From the NCBI GenBank assembly GCA_907163375.1, contig CAJQUW010001637.1:1-64000 (forward strand): DNA of 64,000 bases. Direction: 5' to 3'. The DNA comes from Prostheceraeus crozeri. Taxonomy: Eukaryota > Platyhelminthes > Polycladida > Euryleptidae. The position numbers and the translations under genes were made by a program. Below are positions 10,696-23,369 of this stretch, one piece after another; the stretch's first letter is position 1; the number at the start of each line of letters is the position of its first letter. The notes under the pieces are model-generated. The model was not told the DNA's origin. It ran no database searches and saw nothing but the letters and a program-made list of their open reading frames with translations.

Positions 10696-13600
10696 ATGAC
10701 GACTGAAACTCTTTCAAGAGAGTCAATCATTACAAAGATTATGCAATGAAAGAATTGATGGACAATAATTAAATTATGTCACGTTTCTGGTCTAGAACTA
10801 ACTCAAATTCAATTCAAAATCATCAGTAATTTCCGATTTAAATTTTCGACCTTTCTCGGAACGATCTTGTAAGAGATCTAGATAGTTGGATCGAGGATTA
10901 TTTTTTCATGGTCTGACTCATTTCACTGAATAAAAAAAGAGAAAAAAATGAGAAATTGATCATGTCAGTCAAAGGCCTTGTAACTCCATGGACCTTGCTT
11001 TCCAACTTAACTGTCATTACATTACTAATACATTCCTCTTACTGAAAGAATTGATGTTGAAGGATTTCGATATTGATTTTCATGATCGGAAATTCTCGAA
11101 ACATCTATGCCTCAAAGCTCAATTATGCCAACTTTCAAGGTGGAATCCTCAAGACGGACTGTATAAGACGATAGAATTGTCTTCGGTACCAACTCACTTT
11201 CACTGATTGTTTAACTGAGGTAAGATTGTCCTGATTACTCTGTCTGGATTATATGAATAAGAGGCTCTGTTCGCAAATATGAGCAAGTGATGGGGCGTGA
11301 ATTCCTACAAATGGGAATCTTTTGAAGAGGACATTCCATGGTAATTTTCCACCTACAGTGAATGAAACAAGTTAGTTTGGTACTCTGATGATTTAAGTAT
11401 GTATTTGTTGTGTGCAAACTAAATGCACCTAAGAGATTTTCCTCTAATTCCGGTGAGATATTCGTTGAGGTGTGATCATAGATTTATGTCTTGGATCCTC
11501 TGCTAATGAATCCTTTCTACTTATTCAGGCAAGACACTAGATAGATCATTGTGTGTCTGAAGCTGGACCAACTGTTGTTGGGAGCTATTTCTGTAAGGGA
11601 GCTCCGGGCTTGTTTTGCGAACTCGGGCTCCGGGTTTATGGAAGTTACAAGCTCCGGCCCCGGCTAAATCAGTTTTCAGAGATCTGGTGATCTCTAATAT
11701 ATTTTGCTTGACAGACAATCGGAGCTTTATGTTATACAGTTACGTAGTGCGGTATATATTCAAACACGAACTAAAATGATGCTGAGACAGCCAGATGCTC
11801 TGCCGTTTTATTTTGCGTTCAGCACCGCACATAAGCATACCGGTTGGCTATCTGAATCACTGATTGACTGTTATTTGGGATGGTAATGTCACATAAAATT
11901 GAACGAAGAAAAAGCCTAACAGTCTGCCAAAAATATGATTCTATATGAATCATTCTACAAAGTTACGTCAGAGGATTCTTTTTGTTTAGCTTGCTATGTT
12001 CTTGCATAAAACTAGATTATCAATGGGGACTGTACGAAAGTGACAAGCCAATATCGGCTCAGGCTCAGTCTAATTAGAATTTTGTGCTGTGCAAGTTGTA
12101 CGTAGCTCTGATATTTCAGTATTTCTTGCTTGATTACTGTTTGTGTTTTGAAGATTTACTCGGCCTACTGATGAAATATTTTAGATTAAAATGATATCTT
12201 GCAGTGGGCCTTAGGCTGTAGATAGACCCATAGCTATTAGGATATGCAGCAACCTTGTGAGCTGCAAAGTCTTGAGATGTCAACTGCAAAGTCTTTGAGA
12301 TGTCAGATATTTTATTTCCATTGAAACGAAGACGTAGTCAGTGGTATGAAGTCGACTTTATTTTGGGCCCCGCTGTTTAAAAAAAATAAAGCATGTCACA
12401 ACTTCATGTACATTGAACTTCGCTCACAGATGGGAAATGGTCGAATGTGTCAAGTCTGAGACAGTCATGATGTTCTTAATTTCGAGTGTTTGTAATTAAA
12501 TCACAATTAATCTACTTCTAAAGGATAGCAAATTCATCTGCAAATGGTAAATTTGGGAAAATGTCTCTTTTTGACAAGATAGAAGTCTCAGAAATCATTC
12601 GAAGACGATTTGAAGTGTGTTTGTAAGAGCCGGTTCACCGATAATCGTTTATAGAATGTCATATCTATTGATGTAGTGGCAGCCAATATTGAGTCAAGCG
12701 GTTGACATCTTAATTTAACCAGTAAGTCGTTAGCGTTTCCGTGTGAATATGCTAAAAAATATGTGAAAATGTTGGCTTCGTTTGTGTACCAGTTTACTTT
12801 TGGTTAAGTCACTTTTCGCCATTGATCGCCCTGCATACAAAAGGACGATGACATCTGACAATCATGCGCTAAATATTCAATCCGATACACAGATCGGCCA
12901 AATCCAAAAATATGCTAGATCAAGGATTTTCTTCCCATCCTCAGTTCTGTATAGACTTAACCCTTAGCCGGCCTAGGTCGGTGAAAATGATTGACCTTCT
13001 TTATTTGATTACAGCTTAAGTTTGAAATCTGCTCACTACAGGAGCTTTCGCTTCGTAACATTTAATATTTCTGTCTTCAGTTACTAAAACAGTTATTTAA
13101 TCTCTGATTGATCGCATCTTTCGATGTGCATGAGACCGATTGTCACAGAATGCTGATTACTGTTCATTGATATGTTGGCAAGTCATTGTTATCATCATGG
13201 CAGAGACCAAGAAAGGCTCGTATGGGTGCTGCTGTTTGATTGCTTGCAATGCAACAGTTGTTGGTGAAAGTGATGAAGAGAAAGCGACAAAGCTTCCGGC
13301 TCATGAAATCGACTTGACCAGGCATAATTGACGATGCGACCAATGAATGAATCGTCCAATCTTTCCAATCCCCCCCCCTGAGTAGAGAAAGACAAAATAC
13401 AGATGACATCAAATTTCTTTATTCTGCAGTTATATGTTTGATTGTTTTCAATTGTTCCAATGAGCTTCATCTATTGTTCCGAGTTTTTGCGGCTCATTTT
13501 TGCAAATACATGCAATAGATTGCTTTCCACATTCATATAGATACCGTAATATAAGTATGCTTTTCTATCTTAAACTTTAAAACCGGATGTTTTTGGGAGC

Positions 13601-14090
13601 CAGTAGGCATGTACTACTATCAATCGTAGCACGCAAATTTAGCACACAGTAATAATTTAGACTAAATTAATCTCTAAACTTGTCACTCCGTTTAAGCGGG
13701 AACTCCGGACAAGCGGGAGAGAAATCTCGCTCTTAAACCGTCCCGCCAATCCGGAGTACACTTTGTAATGTGATTTCAATAAATAGATTTAACTTCGCCA
13801 TTGATGCGACAGTCATGACTAAGATTTGATGCTGACAACATAAGAAATTTGACAAATATGAAGTCAAACTTTTTTCATTTTCTACTCGTCTTATTATCTG
13901 AATGACCATATTTGGGCATGAGAATCTATTAGTTTATGTGTAATGATTTCTATCATTACTGATTTCCTCTTCGGAAATTTAACATACTAAATGATGTGTG
14001 TTTTGTGTGACATTTCGTAAAATAATTTCAACTTGCAGCTATGATGTTTGTGTAGTGTTCACATAGTTCAACAGATTATATATACTCTAT
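10696..14090. other. Intergenic sequence without recognisable genes
   Basis: Composition is normal for this window. I see no supported exon. Minor features are a decayed GGAGCTCCGG-rich patch at 11590-11670 resembling the hAT-like ends at 20.7 and 22.9 kb, a 22-bp tandem duplication at 12268-12310, and a GC-rich imperfect inverted repeat at 13695-13760 built on AACTCCGGA/TCCGGAGT. Confidence 0.5.
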
Positions 14091-14157
14091 TATATATATC
14101 ATCATCATTCATCATCATCATTTATTTTCGTCAGCATTTTTTCCCTCTTGCGAGGGG

Positions 14158-16094
14158 TTACTGACGTTCGCACCACGCTGACACGCCATTCCTCCATCTC
14201 GCTCGATCACTTGCATCTTCTGCTTTCAGACCAGCTCTTTTGCACTCCCTCAGCGCCATGCTCTTCCACGTGGTTGGTCTTCCTCTTTCTCGTCTTCCCT
14301 CCTTCTCAAAGGTCCATGCTTTCTTAAGTGGATGTGTATCATCTCTTCTCAGGATGTGACCCATCCATCTTAAGCTACTCCTTTTCACCACCTCAACAAC
14401 CGTCTCCGTCAAACCCAAATGCTTCATTAATTCGTCAGTGCTCTTTCTGTCAGCAAGTTTTACTCCACACATTTTTCTTATCATGGCTCGCTCTGTTCTT
14501 CGGAGGACACCCTCTTCCGCAGATCTTATATTCCATGTCTCTGAGCCGTAGGTCATGACTGGCCGGATACATACTTTATAAATTCTTCCTTTTAGTCTGT
14601 TAGTAAAGCGTCTTCCACATAGTACTGATGAGAGCTGATTAAACTTCATCCAACCAAGACGGCATCTTCTGTCAATTGCTATCTCGCATCCACCACCACT
14701 GTTGATTGTGTCACCGAGATAACAAAAGCGTTCCACCTTCTCAATACCCTTCATATACTCTTCATTCGTGCTGTTCATCTCACTTTCCCCGTCACTTCGC
14801 TGACACGACTTACAGACAAATCCATCTCCTTTGGTCTTCGTGAATCTCTTTACTCCTGCGCACCTGGCATGTACCCACTTTCGACATGAATTACATCGTG
14901 CTGAATTTCTCATTACACGCTTGCGGCACACTCCACACGGATCTTGCTTGGCCTCATCAATTACTTTTTGACCACCACTCGCTCTCATCACCTTCGTTTT
15001 CTTGATGTTTACTTTCAGACCTTTGTTTTCGAACACTTTCTTCCAGTCATTGAATGCAATTTCCAAACTCTCCATAGAATCCGACATTAACACCAGATCA
15101 TCAGCGTACAATATATTCCATAGCGCCTCCTTTCGAGCAGATTCAGATAAGACATCCAGAACAGTGGCGAAGAGCAGCGGTGAAAGAACAGAACCTTGAT
15201 GAACTCCTACTCCAACGCTAAAGCTGTCCGACAAACTCGCACTTCTGCCCAAACTTGATTTTCGTCACTGGATGCTCGTACAATTTCATAACGGCTTGGA
15301 CTAGATATTCCGGCACTAGGCGTTTTCTGAGTGCCCAAGCGATCACTGGTCGAGGAACCCTGTCAAAAGCATTCTCAAGATCAACAAAGCACATGTAAAG
15401 ATCCTTCTTCTTCTCGATGTAGGCATTTTTGCATTCTTCTGGCGATAAAAATGGCATCAATCGCTCCTCTCCCAGGCATGAATCCAAACTGTATGTCGCT
15501 GATGTCAATGATGCTTCGAAGCTTTCGTTCAAGCACACGTTCGACAACCTTCATACCATGTTCTAACAATTTTATACCCCGATACGAACCACATTCCATT
15601 CTGCTACCTCTGCCTTTGTAAATCGGTACTAGGTGCTCTCCCTCCAATCTTTCGGTATGCTGGCTTCCTTGCAAGATTTCATTTGTAATCTGGTGCATCA
15701 CTTCCAAACCGTGGGAAGAAGCAACTAGGTGTTCCTTCACAACAGCGGTAGGGCCTCCAGATTTGCCATTCTTCATACTCCTCAATGCTTTTCCGATCTC
15801 CTCTTTTTCAACCTTGAAAATTGGTCCTTCAACTACATCTGCTTCCACCATGCCATCCCAACTGTTCTCTTGGTTCATGATGCTCTCCATGTGGTCTCTC
15901 CACATTTTACTTTGCTCATTCTCTTCAAAAACGATCCGCCCTTCTTTATCCTTGAGGCATCTACATTCATTTATGTCCGCTGAATCTCTCTTCATCATTC
16001 GGAGTTTTGTAAAGATGTTATGACGGTTTCGTTCGAGGGTGTCTAGCTCTTTCTCTGTTTCGTTTTTCATAGCTTTTGCAATTGTTTTCTTCAC
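14158..16094 (-). pseudogene. LINE reverse transcriptase with C-terminal PHD-like finger
   Basis: Three overlapping frames (16094-15381, 15547-15218, 15252-14158) cover the reverse transcriptase in order. The words are KNGKSGGPTAVV, FGFMPGRGAIDAIF, CFVDLENAFDRVPR (motif A Asp), HQGSVLSPLLF (motif B) and YADDLVLMSD (motif C). About 45 residues after motif C lies an unusual zinc-binding block with C-x2-C, C-x2-C, H-x2-C and C-x2-C pairs, like a PHD finger (14945-14800). It is followed by the ETWN...MGHILRR...RGRP tail usual in RTE-type LINEs. The PHD-like insert inside the polymerase C-terminal region is distinctive for this family. Two small frameshifts separate the pieces. The last piece of 364 codons is uninterrupted. 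Confidence 0.85.
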
Positions 16095-17348
16095 ATTTTT
16101 CTTCGCTTTTTTTGTACTTCACATGAGCTATCTCCGTTTTTCCAATCGACCACTCTCTAAATGCTGTTTTCTTCTCTGCAATTGCTTTTTGAACGCTTTC
16201 GTTCCACCACCAAGTCTCTCCGTGCTGTGGTTTACCTTTGCTGATGCCGCAAACTTCTTCAGTCGCTTCCGAGACGCATTTCTTGTACTTCAACCAGCCA
16301 GGCATTGATGGATCACGGTGCCACAGGTCATTCATCTTCTCCTCAAATTTTGCTTGAGTTTCAGGTTCACGTAATTTCCATGTCTTTGGTTTCCTCTCCC
16401 AAAACCCCGTCTTCTTGTTTCTACGAATACCCGATACGTCCATCACGACTAAGCTATGCTGCAGCTCTCCAGGTATAACTCGGACTCTTTGAACCTTCTT
16501 TCGTGAACATTTGCCAACAAGCATGTAGTCAATCTGTGATGAAGTATTGCCGGAATGAAAAGTGTTCTTTCTCTTATTCTTGAACCACGTGTTGGTAACG
16601 ACCAGCTCTGACTGAGCACAGAATTCAAGAAGCCTGCAACCCTCTCTGTTACGTGTACCAATACTGAAACCACCATGAATCCCTTCATATCCATCTACAT
16701 TTGCTCCAATATGACCGTTGAAGTCACCGCCGACAACCAGAAATTCTCCCGAGCCAACCAGAGCAACCTCATCTGATAGATCGTTATAAAACTCATCTTT
16801 CTCTGATTCAGGCCGTCCAGCTTGGGGGACGTAACAGCTGATGACACGTACCACCTGTCTTCCGAGAGATAGCACAATTACCATGATTCTTCCACTTTTT
16901 CTCCTTACTTCTAACAATCCATCAATCAGCTCTTCCTTTATCAAAACTCCTACTCCGCCGTTTTCCTCTCCATTCACCAAAATTTGAATCTTTTACCTTT
17001 GGGTCCAACAAATCTAGCTGAGTTACCTTTCCACCTCGTTTCTTGAAGACAGCAGATGTCAACCATCCTCTTCCTCACTTCGTCAGCCACCTCCATACTT
17101 CTGCCAACCATGGAACCAACATTCCATGTTCCGAACCTCAGCTTCTGACGCCCATCCGATCTCAGTTGATCGTCATATGGCGGTACAAGACGCTGCATCG
17201 TCTGCTGAGGGTTTGCACCTTCCTTTTTATCGTAGGCTGGTGCCACCCACGGCAACCTACGGGCTGGTTGCTGCCCATCATTTCTTCTTGCCATCATGAT
17301 GCTTATGGAGCGAGTGTTTTCATGGCCGGATGCCCTTCCTGACGCCAA
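16018..17348 (-). pseudogene. LINE apurinic-type endonuclease domain (part of the 14.1-17.7 kb element)
   Basis: The frame starts at an ATG at 17348, and the first 124 codons end near 16974. A second frame overlaps it at 16980 and runs to 16018. Visible endonuclease words are LRFGTWNVGSM, CCLQETRW, VVGGDFNGHIG, SQIDYMLVG and QHSLVVMDV, in the order of the exonuclease-endonuclease-phosphatase fold used by LINEs to nick target DNA. The C-terminal half is Lys/Glu-rich and leads towards the reverse transcriptase. One small frameshift near 16975 and another in 16018-16094 break the frame, so it cannot make a functional protein as it stands. In the SDH-like block the Asp is replaced (QHSL), which may also affect catalysis. 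Confidence 0.85.
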
Positions 17349-17740
17349 CCAGTTTTTGTCAAGCTGGAACTCTTAGATGAAAATGAACTTAAAAGTCTAA
17401 CAGATTTCATCAGTCCGGGTTTTTACTCGGAGTTTTCCATCTCCTAGGCTGACTGCCTTCTCTACGGCTATTGAGCCCAGCCTACCCATACTCGCACCTT
17501 CTCTTCCACATCATCCATCTACTCAAAACGACCTGCTTGGCACAAGCACTTCAACGACAGGAGTGGAGACCAGGACTACCAGCGGGACTTATCCGGTGCC
17601 ATCGGGCCCAGGCCTGGGGTAAGGTGCTACTCCTCCTCCTGCCGTTGGCCTCCGCTAGCTTACTGCTGAGATCTACGCCACACACTCTTTTTAATTTAAA
17701 CTTAAACTTAAGATTAAATCTCAACATCTAAATAACGATG

Positions 17741-18027
17741 TCAAGATTTACCAGGTGCCATTTTACTCTCGGCCCGTGTTGGTGTGAGACTACTATACGA
17801 GCAGCTTCAATACCGTAAGGCCACATATATGTCTATTATATACTCGTGTTATATGTGGAATTGTATATTTAGGGTAAACCGTGCTTGAAGAGTTATTTTA
17901 TACAGTTTTCAAGTATTGGCATGCGATGTGTGATTTATTTAGGCAAGATTATAAATATTCGCTTTGATAGGCCTGACATGCCAAGCTTCCGCCAATGTTT
18001 TTTTTCGTATTAAAATGGAATTTAGGG
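17741..18027. other. Intergenic, nothing recognised
   Basis: Short spacer upstream of the LINE leader. No frame or repeat structure that I can support. Confidence 0.4.
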
Positions 18028-18105
18028 GTTTACCGATTAATCGGCCGATTATTGACACAGTAGAGTAATAATCGGTAATCAACCGATTATTTACCGATAG
18101 GTGAA
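18028..18105. repeat. Solitary hAT-like terminal repeat fragment
   Basis: TAGGGGTTTACCGATTAATC begins a stretch of repeated CCGATTAT words in both orientations. The word style and the TAGGGG start resemble the terminus of the hAT MITE at 50922. I could not find a partner end nearby, so this may be a truncated copy. Confidence 0.35.
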
Positions 18106-19166
18106 CTTTGAAGATTTTTGTAAATTCAATGCACGCTCGTTTGTGCTGTCACATCATGAAACAACTGATAGTTGAATGAATTGCAAATTATAGCGATGAA
18201 AGAATGCCAGGCTATGGACGAGATTGTGACATTTTGAATGTTTTTCCCGTTTCGTAACAGATCAATCAAACAAATGGAAGTTTCACAATTTTTGTGTAAC
18301 TTGTCCAATTTATCGTTACAGTAAATGAGACACGCGATGCCATCGCATCATCAATATTGGTTAGTTGATCACATAAGTATCATGTCAAATTGCTAAACAA
18401 CACATAATAGCAAGCTTGAGATTTTTTTTTTCGAGAAGTTCTGAAGGCTCCTCATTTTATGTTTTCATTAACTCGTATCTACAAATAAACTCATCCATAA
18501 AGGACCTTAAGTGAACAAGTATGCAGTAGGCTACTTCGCTACATGTGTCAACTCGTGTGCAGACATCTTCCTTACTCATAGGTAATTTGTGATGCATACT
18601 AGGTACCTCCTACCTGACGTATGCCACGCCATCTCATAGGCCCCTTGCTATCTTCATAGATACCTCTTCTGTTAAGTGCCCTAATCTGATAATATTGATG
18701 CCCTGATATATATTTAAAATATGGCGGGTCTAGGGAAGCTGGCGTCCCATTTGTTCCTCTTTATGGTCCCAGTACTATTTCCCGTAAGCCCCTGACTTTA
18801 ATGGCATACCTGAGTAGGTTTCGAAGGGTAAAATAAATTCACTAAGTTCGGACACAATAAAGTTTAAGAGCAGACCTGCATATTTCTCAGCAAATTTTTT
18901 TGACCCTGAATCAGATCTCAAGCAGGCATAGAAGTCTTTAGGATTTAATCGATGAAATTGCCGAGGAGTCGAATCTGTTGTCACGCTTAAAGTTCCGCAA
19001 CATTCAGAGTGATGTCATCTATTGATCCATGCACACAAGAACAAAATGTTCATGAAATGATTCAATATACGAGTATATAGCGCAACTTGCATGCAAAATG
19101 GTAGGCGTACAGATATTATGTTTGCCGCTAATCTTTTCATTGTAATATTCTACTTTTATCATTTCA
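18106..19166. other. Intergenic, nothing recognised
   Basis: About 1 kb without a supported frame. The patch at 18595-18660 shares CCTCCTAC and AGGCCCCTTGCTATCTT-like words with the degenerate repeat at 35.5 kb. Confidence 0.4.
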
Positions 19167-19350
19167 GTGATAATGGAATTACTACAGGATGACGAAAAGA
19201 AAGCCAAACAAAGATTTAGTGATGAGGGAATACAATGCTTGAATTTGTCGAAAATTGCTGATGGCGAAATTATGCAATCTTGTGAAACATTTGAAACTAT
19301 CAATGATGAAGATTCCCAGCAAGAAACTTTGCATGATGACTTTAAACAAG

Positions 19351-20344
19351 GTGATTTTTTGAGTTCATGTCGCAATTTATATTGACTACTGCTCAGGCAA
19401 TGTTGCCTGTTGTAGGCCCTACATATTGGCAGACAACGCATGGCCTACGATGATTTCCGGTCGATGCCTTAATAAGCAACTGGACATACCAGAAACATCA
19501 TAATATTCATGTTATCGGCTTGCATGTTTAAGTCCACCCCTACATATATCTATTGATGCTAATAATTTACTGTGCATTACACGGTATTAGTAATAAAACT
19601 GGTTGGCATAATTCAAGCTTTGATTGATCAATTTCAAATAATGTGCTTGTGTGAACAATATAGAACGGTTACATCTGTAGATTCACTTTCGGATGTGGCT
19701 TGCATGTTCACAGCCAGCAAATATAAAGAATTGATTCGATGCATTTGCAAAGCACGCAGGGTGTCCCAGAGAACGCTTCTGAAATCGGGATTCGCATTGA
19801 TCAAAATTACATCTTGGGAGTATGCGAGACATTCAGCTATTGCATTCTTGTAAGTTCTGTGACTGATCTCACCATCAGTTTGCAAAACAACGTGTGTCGA
19901 CCACCCAACGATTCAATACTCGACCTACATCTTTTATAGATGAAAACATTCTTTCAGACAGGTGTGATGCTTGATATTTTTTTCCGGAAAACTCTTGTCT
20001 GTTGGATGGTTTGTTCATTATTCGAGCTTTCAACTTGCTTTCTCAGGATAAGTGACCTGACATGCGGTTGATAGTACAGGAGCGTGGATTTCAGTTCAAG
20101 AAGTCGCAAATACATGCAATTTTCAGAAGGCGGAGGCACATACATTTTTAATCATGATCATAACCTCTTTTCTGTCCGCGGGGTGGCCTTGTATGCAAGC
20201 ATTCTGATTGAGGATCCCACAATACTGAGTTCGAATCACTGTTGTGCTCGGATACTATCATCCAATATTGCCGTTTTCGATCTTTAGTTTATTGTGTCTT
20301 GTGTACAGTTATCCCACCACCGAAATCGATGAAGTCATAGTCAG
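19351..20344. other. Possible intron of the decayed tract, nothing else recognised
   Basis: It begins with GTGATT and ends with CAG before a coding-like patch. Opposing short open stretches at 19572-19885 have no recognisable motif. Confidence 0.3.
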
Positions 20345-20653
20345 GGCTTCTGTCTGAACTTAAGAAATTGATTAACGAATCCAACGATGAAGTAATGCGA
20401 GTACTAATAGCAGAAGACGATGAAATAATCAAGATGCACAAATTCTGAGAGATTGTTTTGACACGGTTGAGTTGTCTATATTATCGAATCAAAATGATCA
20501 AACGACGTTAAATTCAGAACTGAGAGCAAAAGCTAAGTAAATTCGACAAAGAATGATGCAGCCGAACATTGCTTGAACGAGATGGATGAAATATTGAACA
20601 AGAAGGACAATATCATTATTCTTGGCTCAAGCGAAATTCATGAGTCTTTAAAG

Positions 20654-22986
20654 CAGGGCTGTGGAGCCGGAGCCTTAAGGAGCCGATGGTTTTGGTCGGA
20701 GCCGGAGCCGATTTATCACAAAGGCTCCGGCTCCGGCTCCGATAGTTTGGGCTTTGATATAAATCTACAATTTTGAAAGTTGTTAATTGGCATCATAAAA
20801 AAATTAAATCATTTGAAATCTAAAGATATGTCTTTTAAGTATACCAATGATCTGTCCTCCACGATATCTTTCTTTGCAGTTGCCGCCTTCTTTTGTATTA
20901 TATTTATTATATATTTACACACATGTGTAATATTTTTTTTATTGCATATGCTTCGTAAGACTAATTTCCATATTGATAACGTATTCTCCAAAATCCATTA
21001 ATTTGAAGACTTGTTATATGCATGCTAACTAGATGATTGTAGATTCCTAGAGACAAGTCGCCAGTCATTTATGTACACATTTCCAGTTCAGTCAGCAAAG
21101 ATAATATAGCTACATTTCTTGCGCAATGTCTTAAATCTAATACGGTTACTATGTAGGCTATCATCTATCGGTATGGCTACTGGCAGAAGCTACTGGCATC
21201 TGTGACAATGCCAATTTCCTTAGATTGTATTGTAGGCTCTTGTGCAGTCCCCCCACCTACATTTTTCAAAACAATCGATTATTCAATTTGATCAATTTTG
21301 ATTGGAGGGATAACTCTTCACACTCACACGAATGACCTGACTACAAGTCCTCACATGGCTATAGCAATAAGCGACCCAACCACTTCCAGTAGCGCCCTAT
21401 TATTTTAAAGGTATCTCATTCACAATGAATTTCCTTTGACTTCAAAATTCAAAGGGTATATTTCAATGCGAAAAACCCGAAGGCAAATTACAATGTTGAC
21501 TTGCAGACAAAGTTTGCGACCATGACATCGCAATTACCCACGTAGATTTTTACAACAGCACGGAATGCTTCACTCAAACCGGTGATGCTGAAACGGACAT
21601 CCAATGGTGCTGCATCTTTTGACCAGAGTTTAATGGGGGGGGGGGCGGACGACTGCACAAGAGCCGTATTGTGTAATAATATTTCCCCAAATGTCATAGA
21701 CCTGTGGATATCAAGAATTTTTATTATTATTTTTTCCGTCTGTCAACACTTTATGCTGATATCATGCTGACTTATATGTAAACAATAAAAAAAGACTGGG
21801 ACGCTCTCAATAAAGGCGCCTTTTGACCTCCCTTTTCTATTGTCTGTGACATTAAACCGCACGCGCATTCGAAAGCTAGCAAAGTAGATGGGATTTCTGC
21901 TCGGTGCTCGCAGTCAAATTTTTATTATGCATAGCACCCTGCAACATACTGTGTGATACTCCGAGTTCAGCTTCATCAGCCTAACCATCATCAGAGGAGT
22001 AGTGGTAATGTGTTATACATAAATTGAATATAATAATATACATGAATCATTGATGAATTATTTACTGCAACTTTACGCCATCATGAAAAATACGAAATTA
22101 ATATAATGTAAGTTAGGCCTTAACTTATTAAGTATGCTGCATAGAATTACAAAACTTGTCCTAAATTAGATATTTTTAATTTTTTTAAGTATAATTTTCA
22201 ATTGTACATTTCTAGCCTACACTGCAATGAGGCTATCTAAATTACAATTTCTACAGATGATGAGTCGTGGGCTACCCACCGATCATATTATTCATGGACC
22301 AACAGACTATTGAATAAAGGCAATAACAAATAACAATAACAACCTAAGCTAGCCTATATACACTTTAATATTCAATAAAGCAATTGATATCTTTATTGAT
22401 ACGGTATATTTGGCTATATAGCCGATACCCTTTCCATGTTCGAGTAGATACAGGCCCTATAAGCTATTTAGAGGCATACGCTATCCAGTTTCACATTCAA
22501 GCTTTGTTAAAAAGCTTATACTACTATTCGGCCCCTGTGAAGGCTAATTAGGTATATCATCATCATCACTCATGTGGTCTTACTTAATGTAGCCTCGTAG
22601 TAGACTGGTTGCAGGCTAGGCCAATTTATATTTAGCCAGTGCGGGAAATCTTTATCTAATTTAACCAATCCTGGCTATAACTTTATTTTATCTTTCAGAG
22701 ATAGTCAATTCATGCAAAAATATATGACAAGTATGTTATTTGTCATTATATTAGGCTATTATCATTTTTATTATTGACTTAAGTCGTTGCTTGTTAATGA
22801 AAACTAATTTGATGATTGTAGCAAGCCTCTAAAGGCCACACCGTTATCCAAAAAACCCGTTCAACGGATCCAGGATAACCAGCATAGATAGAACTTGAAT
22901 TTGAAGTCGGAGCCGGAGCCTTTCACATCAGTGTCGTGGAGCCGGAGCCGGAGCCGATGAGATAACGCATCGGCTCCACAGCCCTG
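20654..22986. mobile_element. hAT-like non-autonomous element with GGAGCC terminal repeats
   Basis: The element starts CAGGGCTGTGGAGCCGG at 20654 and ends with the reverse complement CGGCTCCACAGCCCTG at 22986. The flanks are CTTTAAAG (20646-20653) and CTTTTAAG (22987-22994), an 8-bp target duplication with one mismatch, the size expected for hAT. Both ends carry arrays of GGAGCC in both orientations just inside the termini. The 2.3-kb interior has no transposase that I can recognise. It contains a short ATAACA repeat near 22320 and a G-run at 21634. It is therefore non-autonomous or decayed. Confidence 0.75.
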
Positions 22987-23369
22987 CTTTTAAGGAGAGA
23001 GCGATTGACAGATTTTTTCCCTGCCGAAATCGATAGCTTTCGATTGTGATACCCACATTCAGATACTCGTGTTGAGAGCGACTTAAATGATATGAAAACA
23101 GATTTTTTGAGTGAGCAGCTGTGTTTGAGAAACAAGATTACTGATTATATATGAAGAAATAGTGCATTAGATTACATTTTGTCGGACGATGCCCTGTCCT
23201 CTGTTTGCCATGATTCTGCAATTTTTTGCCCTCCAAGATTTCAACACCATTTTTATGACTCTTCCGAATCATCAGCAATGTCCTGATACAGCTCCCCGAA
23301 AACATGCATCGTTTATCTGCGTCGAGATTGACAAGATATCTGAAAAAGATAATGTTGATGACATACATA

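Larger units (their letters stand above)
14095..17740 (-). mobile_element. RTE-like LINE retrotransposon, nearly full length
   Basis: The minus strand runs from a GC-rich 5' leader (about 17740-17350) through an endonuclease, reverse transcriptase and C-terminal domain to a 3' tail of GAT/ATGATG microsatellite at 14095-14125. Such tails are usual in RTE-type LINEs. The single long frame is cut into five overlapping pieces by four small frameshifts, with no large deletion, so the insertion is moderately young. The 5' limit is approximate, because the leader has no coding and I looked for no other copy. Target duplications were not found. The clade call rests on the endonuclease and C-terminal words and needs a tree; another RTE-related clade is possible. 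Confidence 0.8.

Noticed and set aside
15331-16308. Plus-strand open frames across the LINE
   Set aside because: They are shadows of the minus-strand endonuclease and reverse transcriptase frames, which carry all recognisable motifs.
19634-19885. Minus-strand frame with PDFRSVLWDTLR, faintly like the end of a dual-specificity phosphatase
   Set aside because: No catalytic HCxxGxxR motif and no flanking exon, and the opposite strand is open as well.
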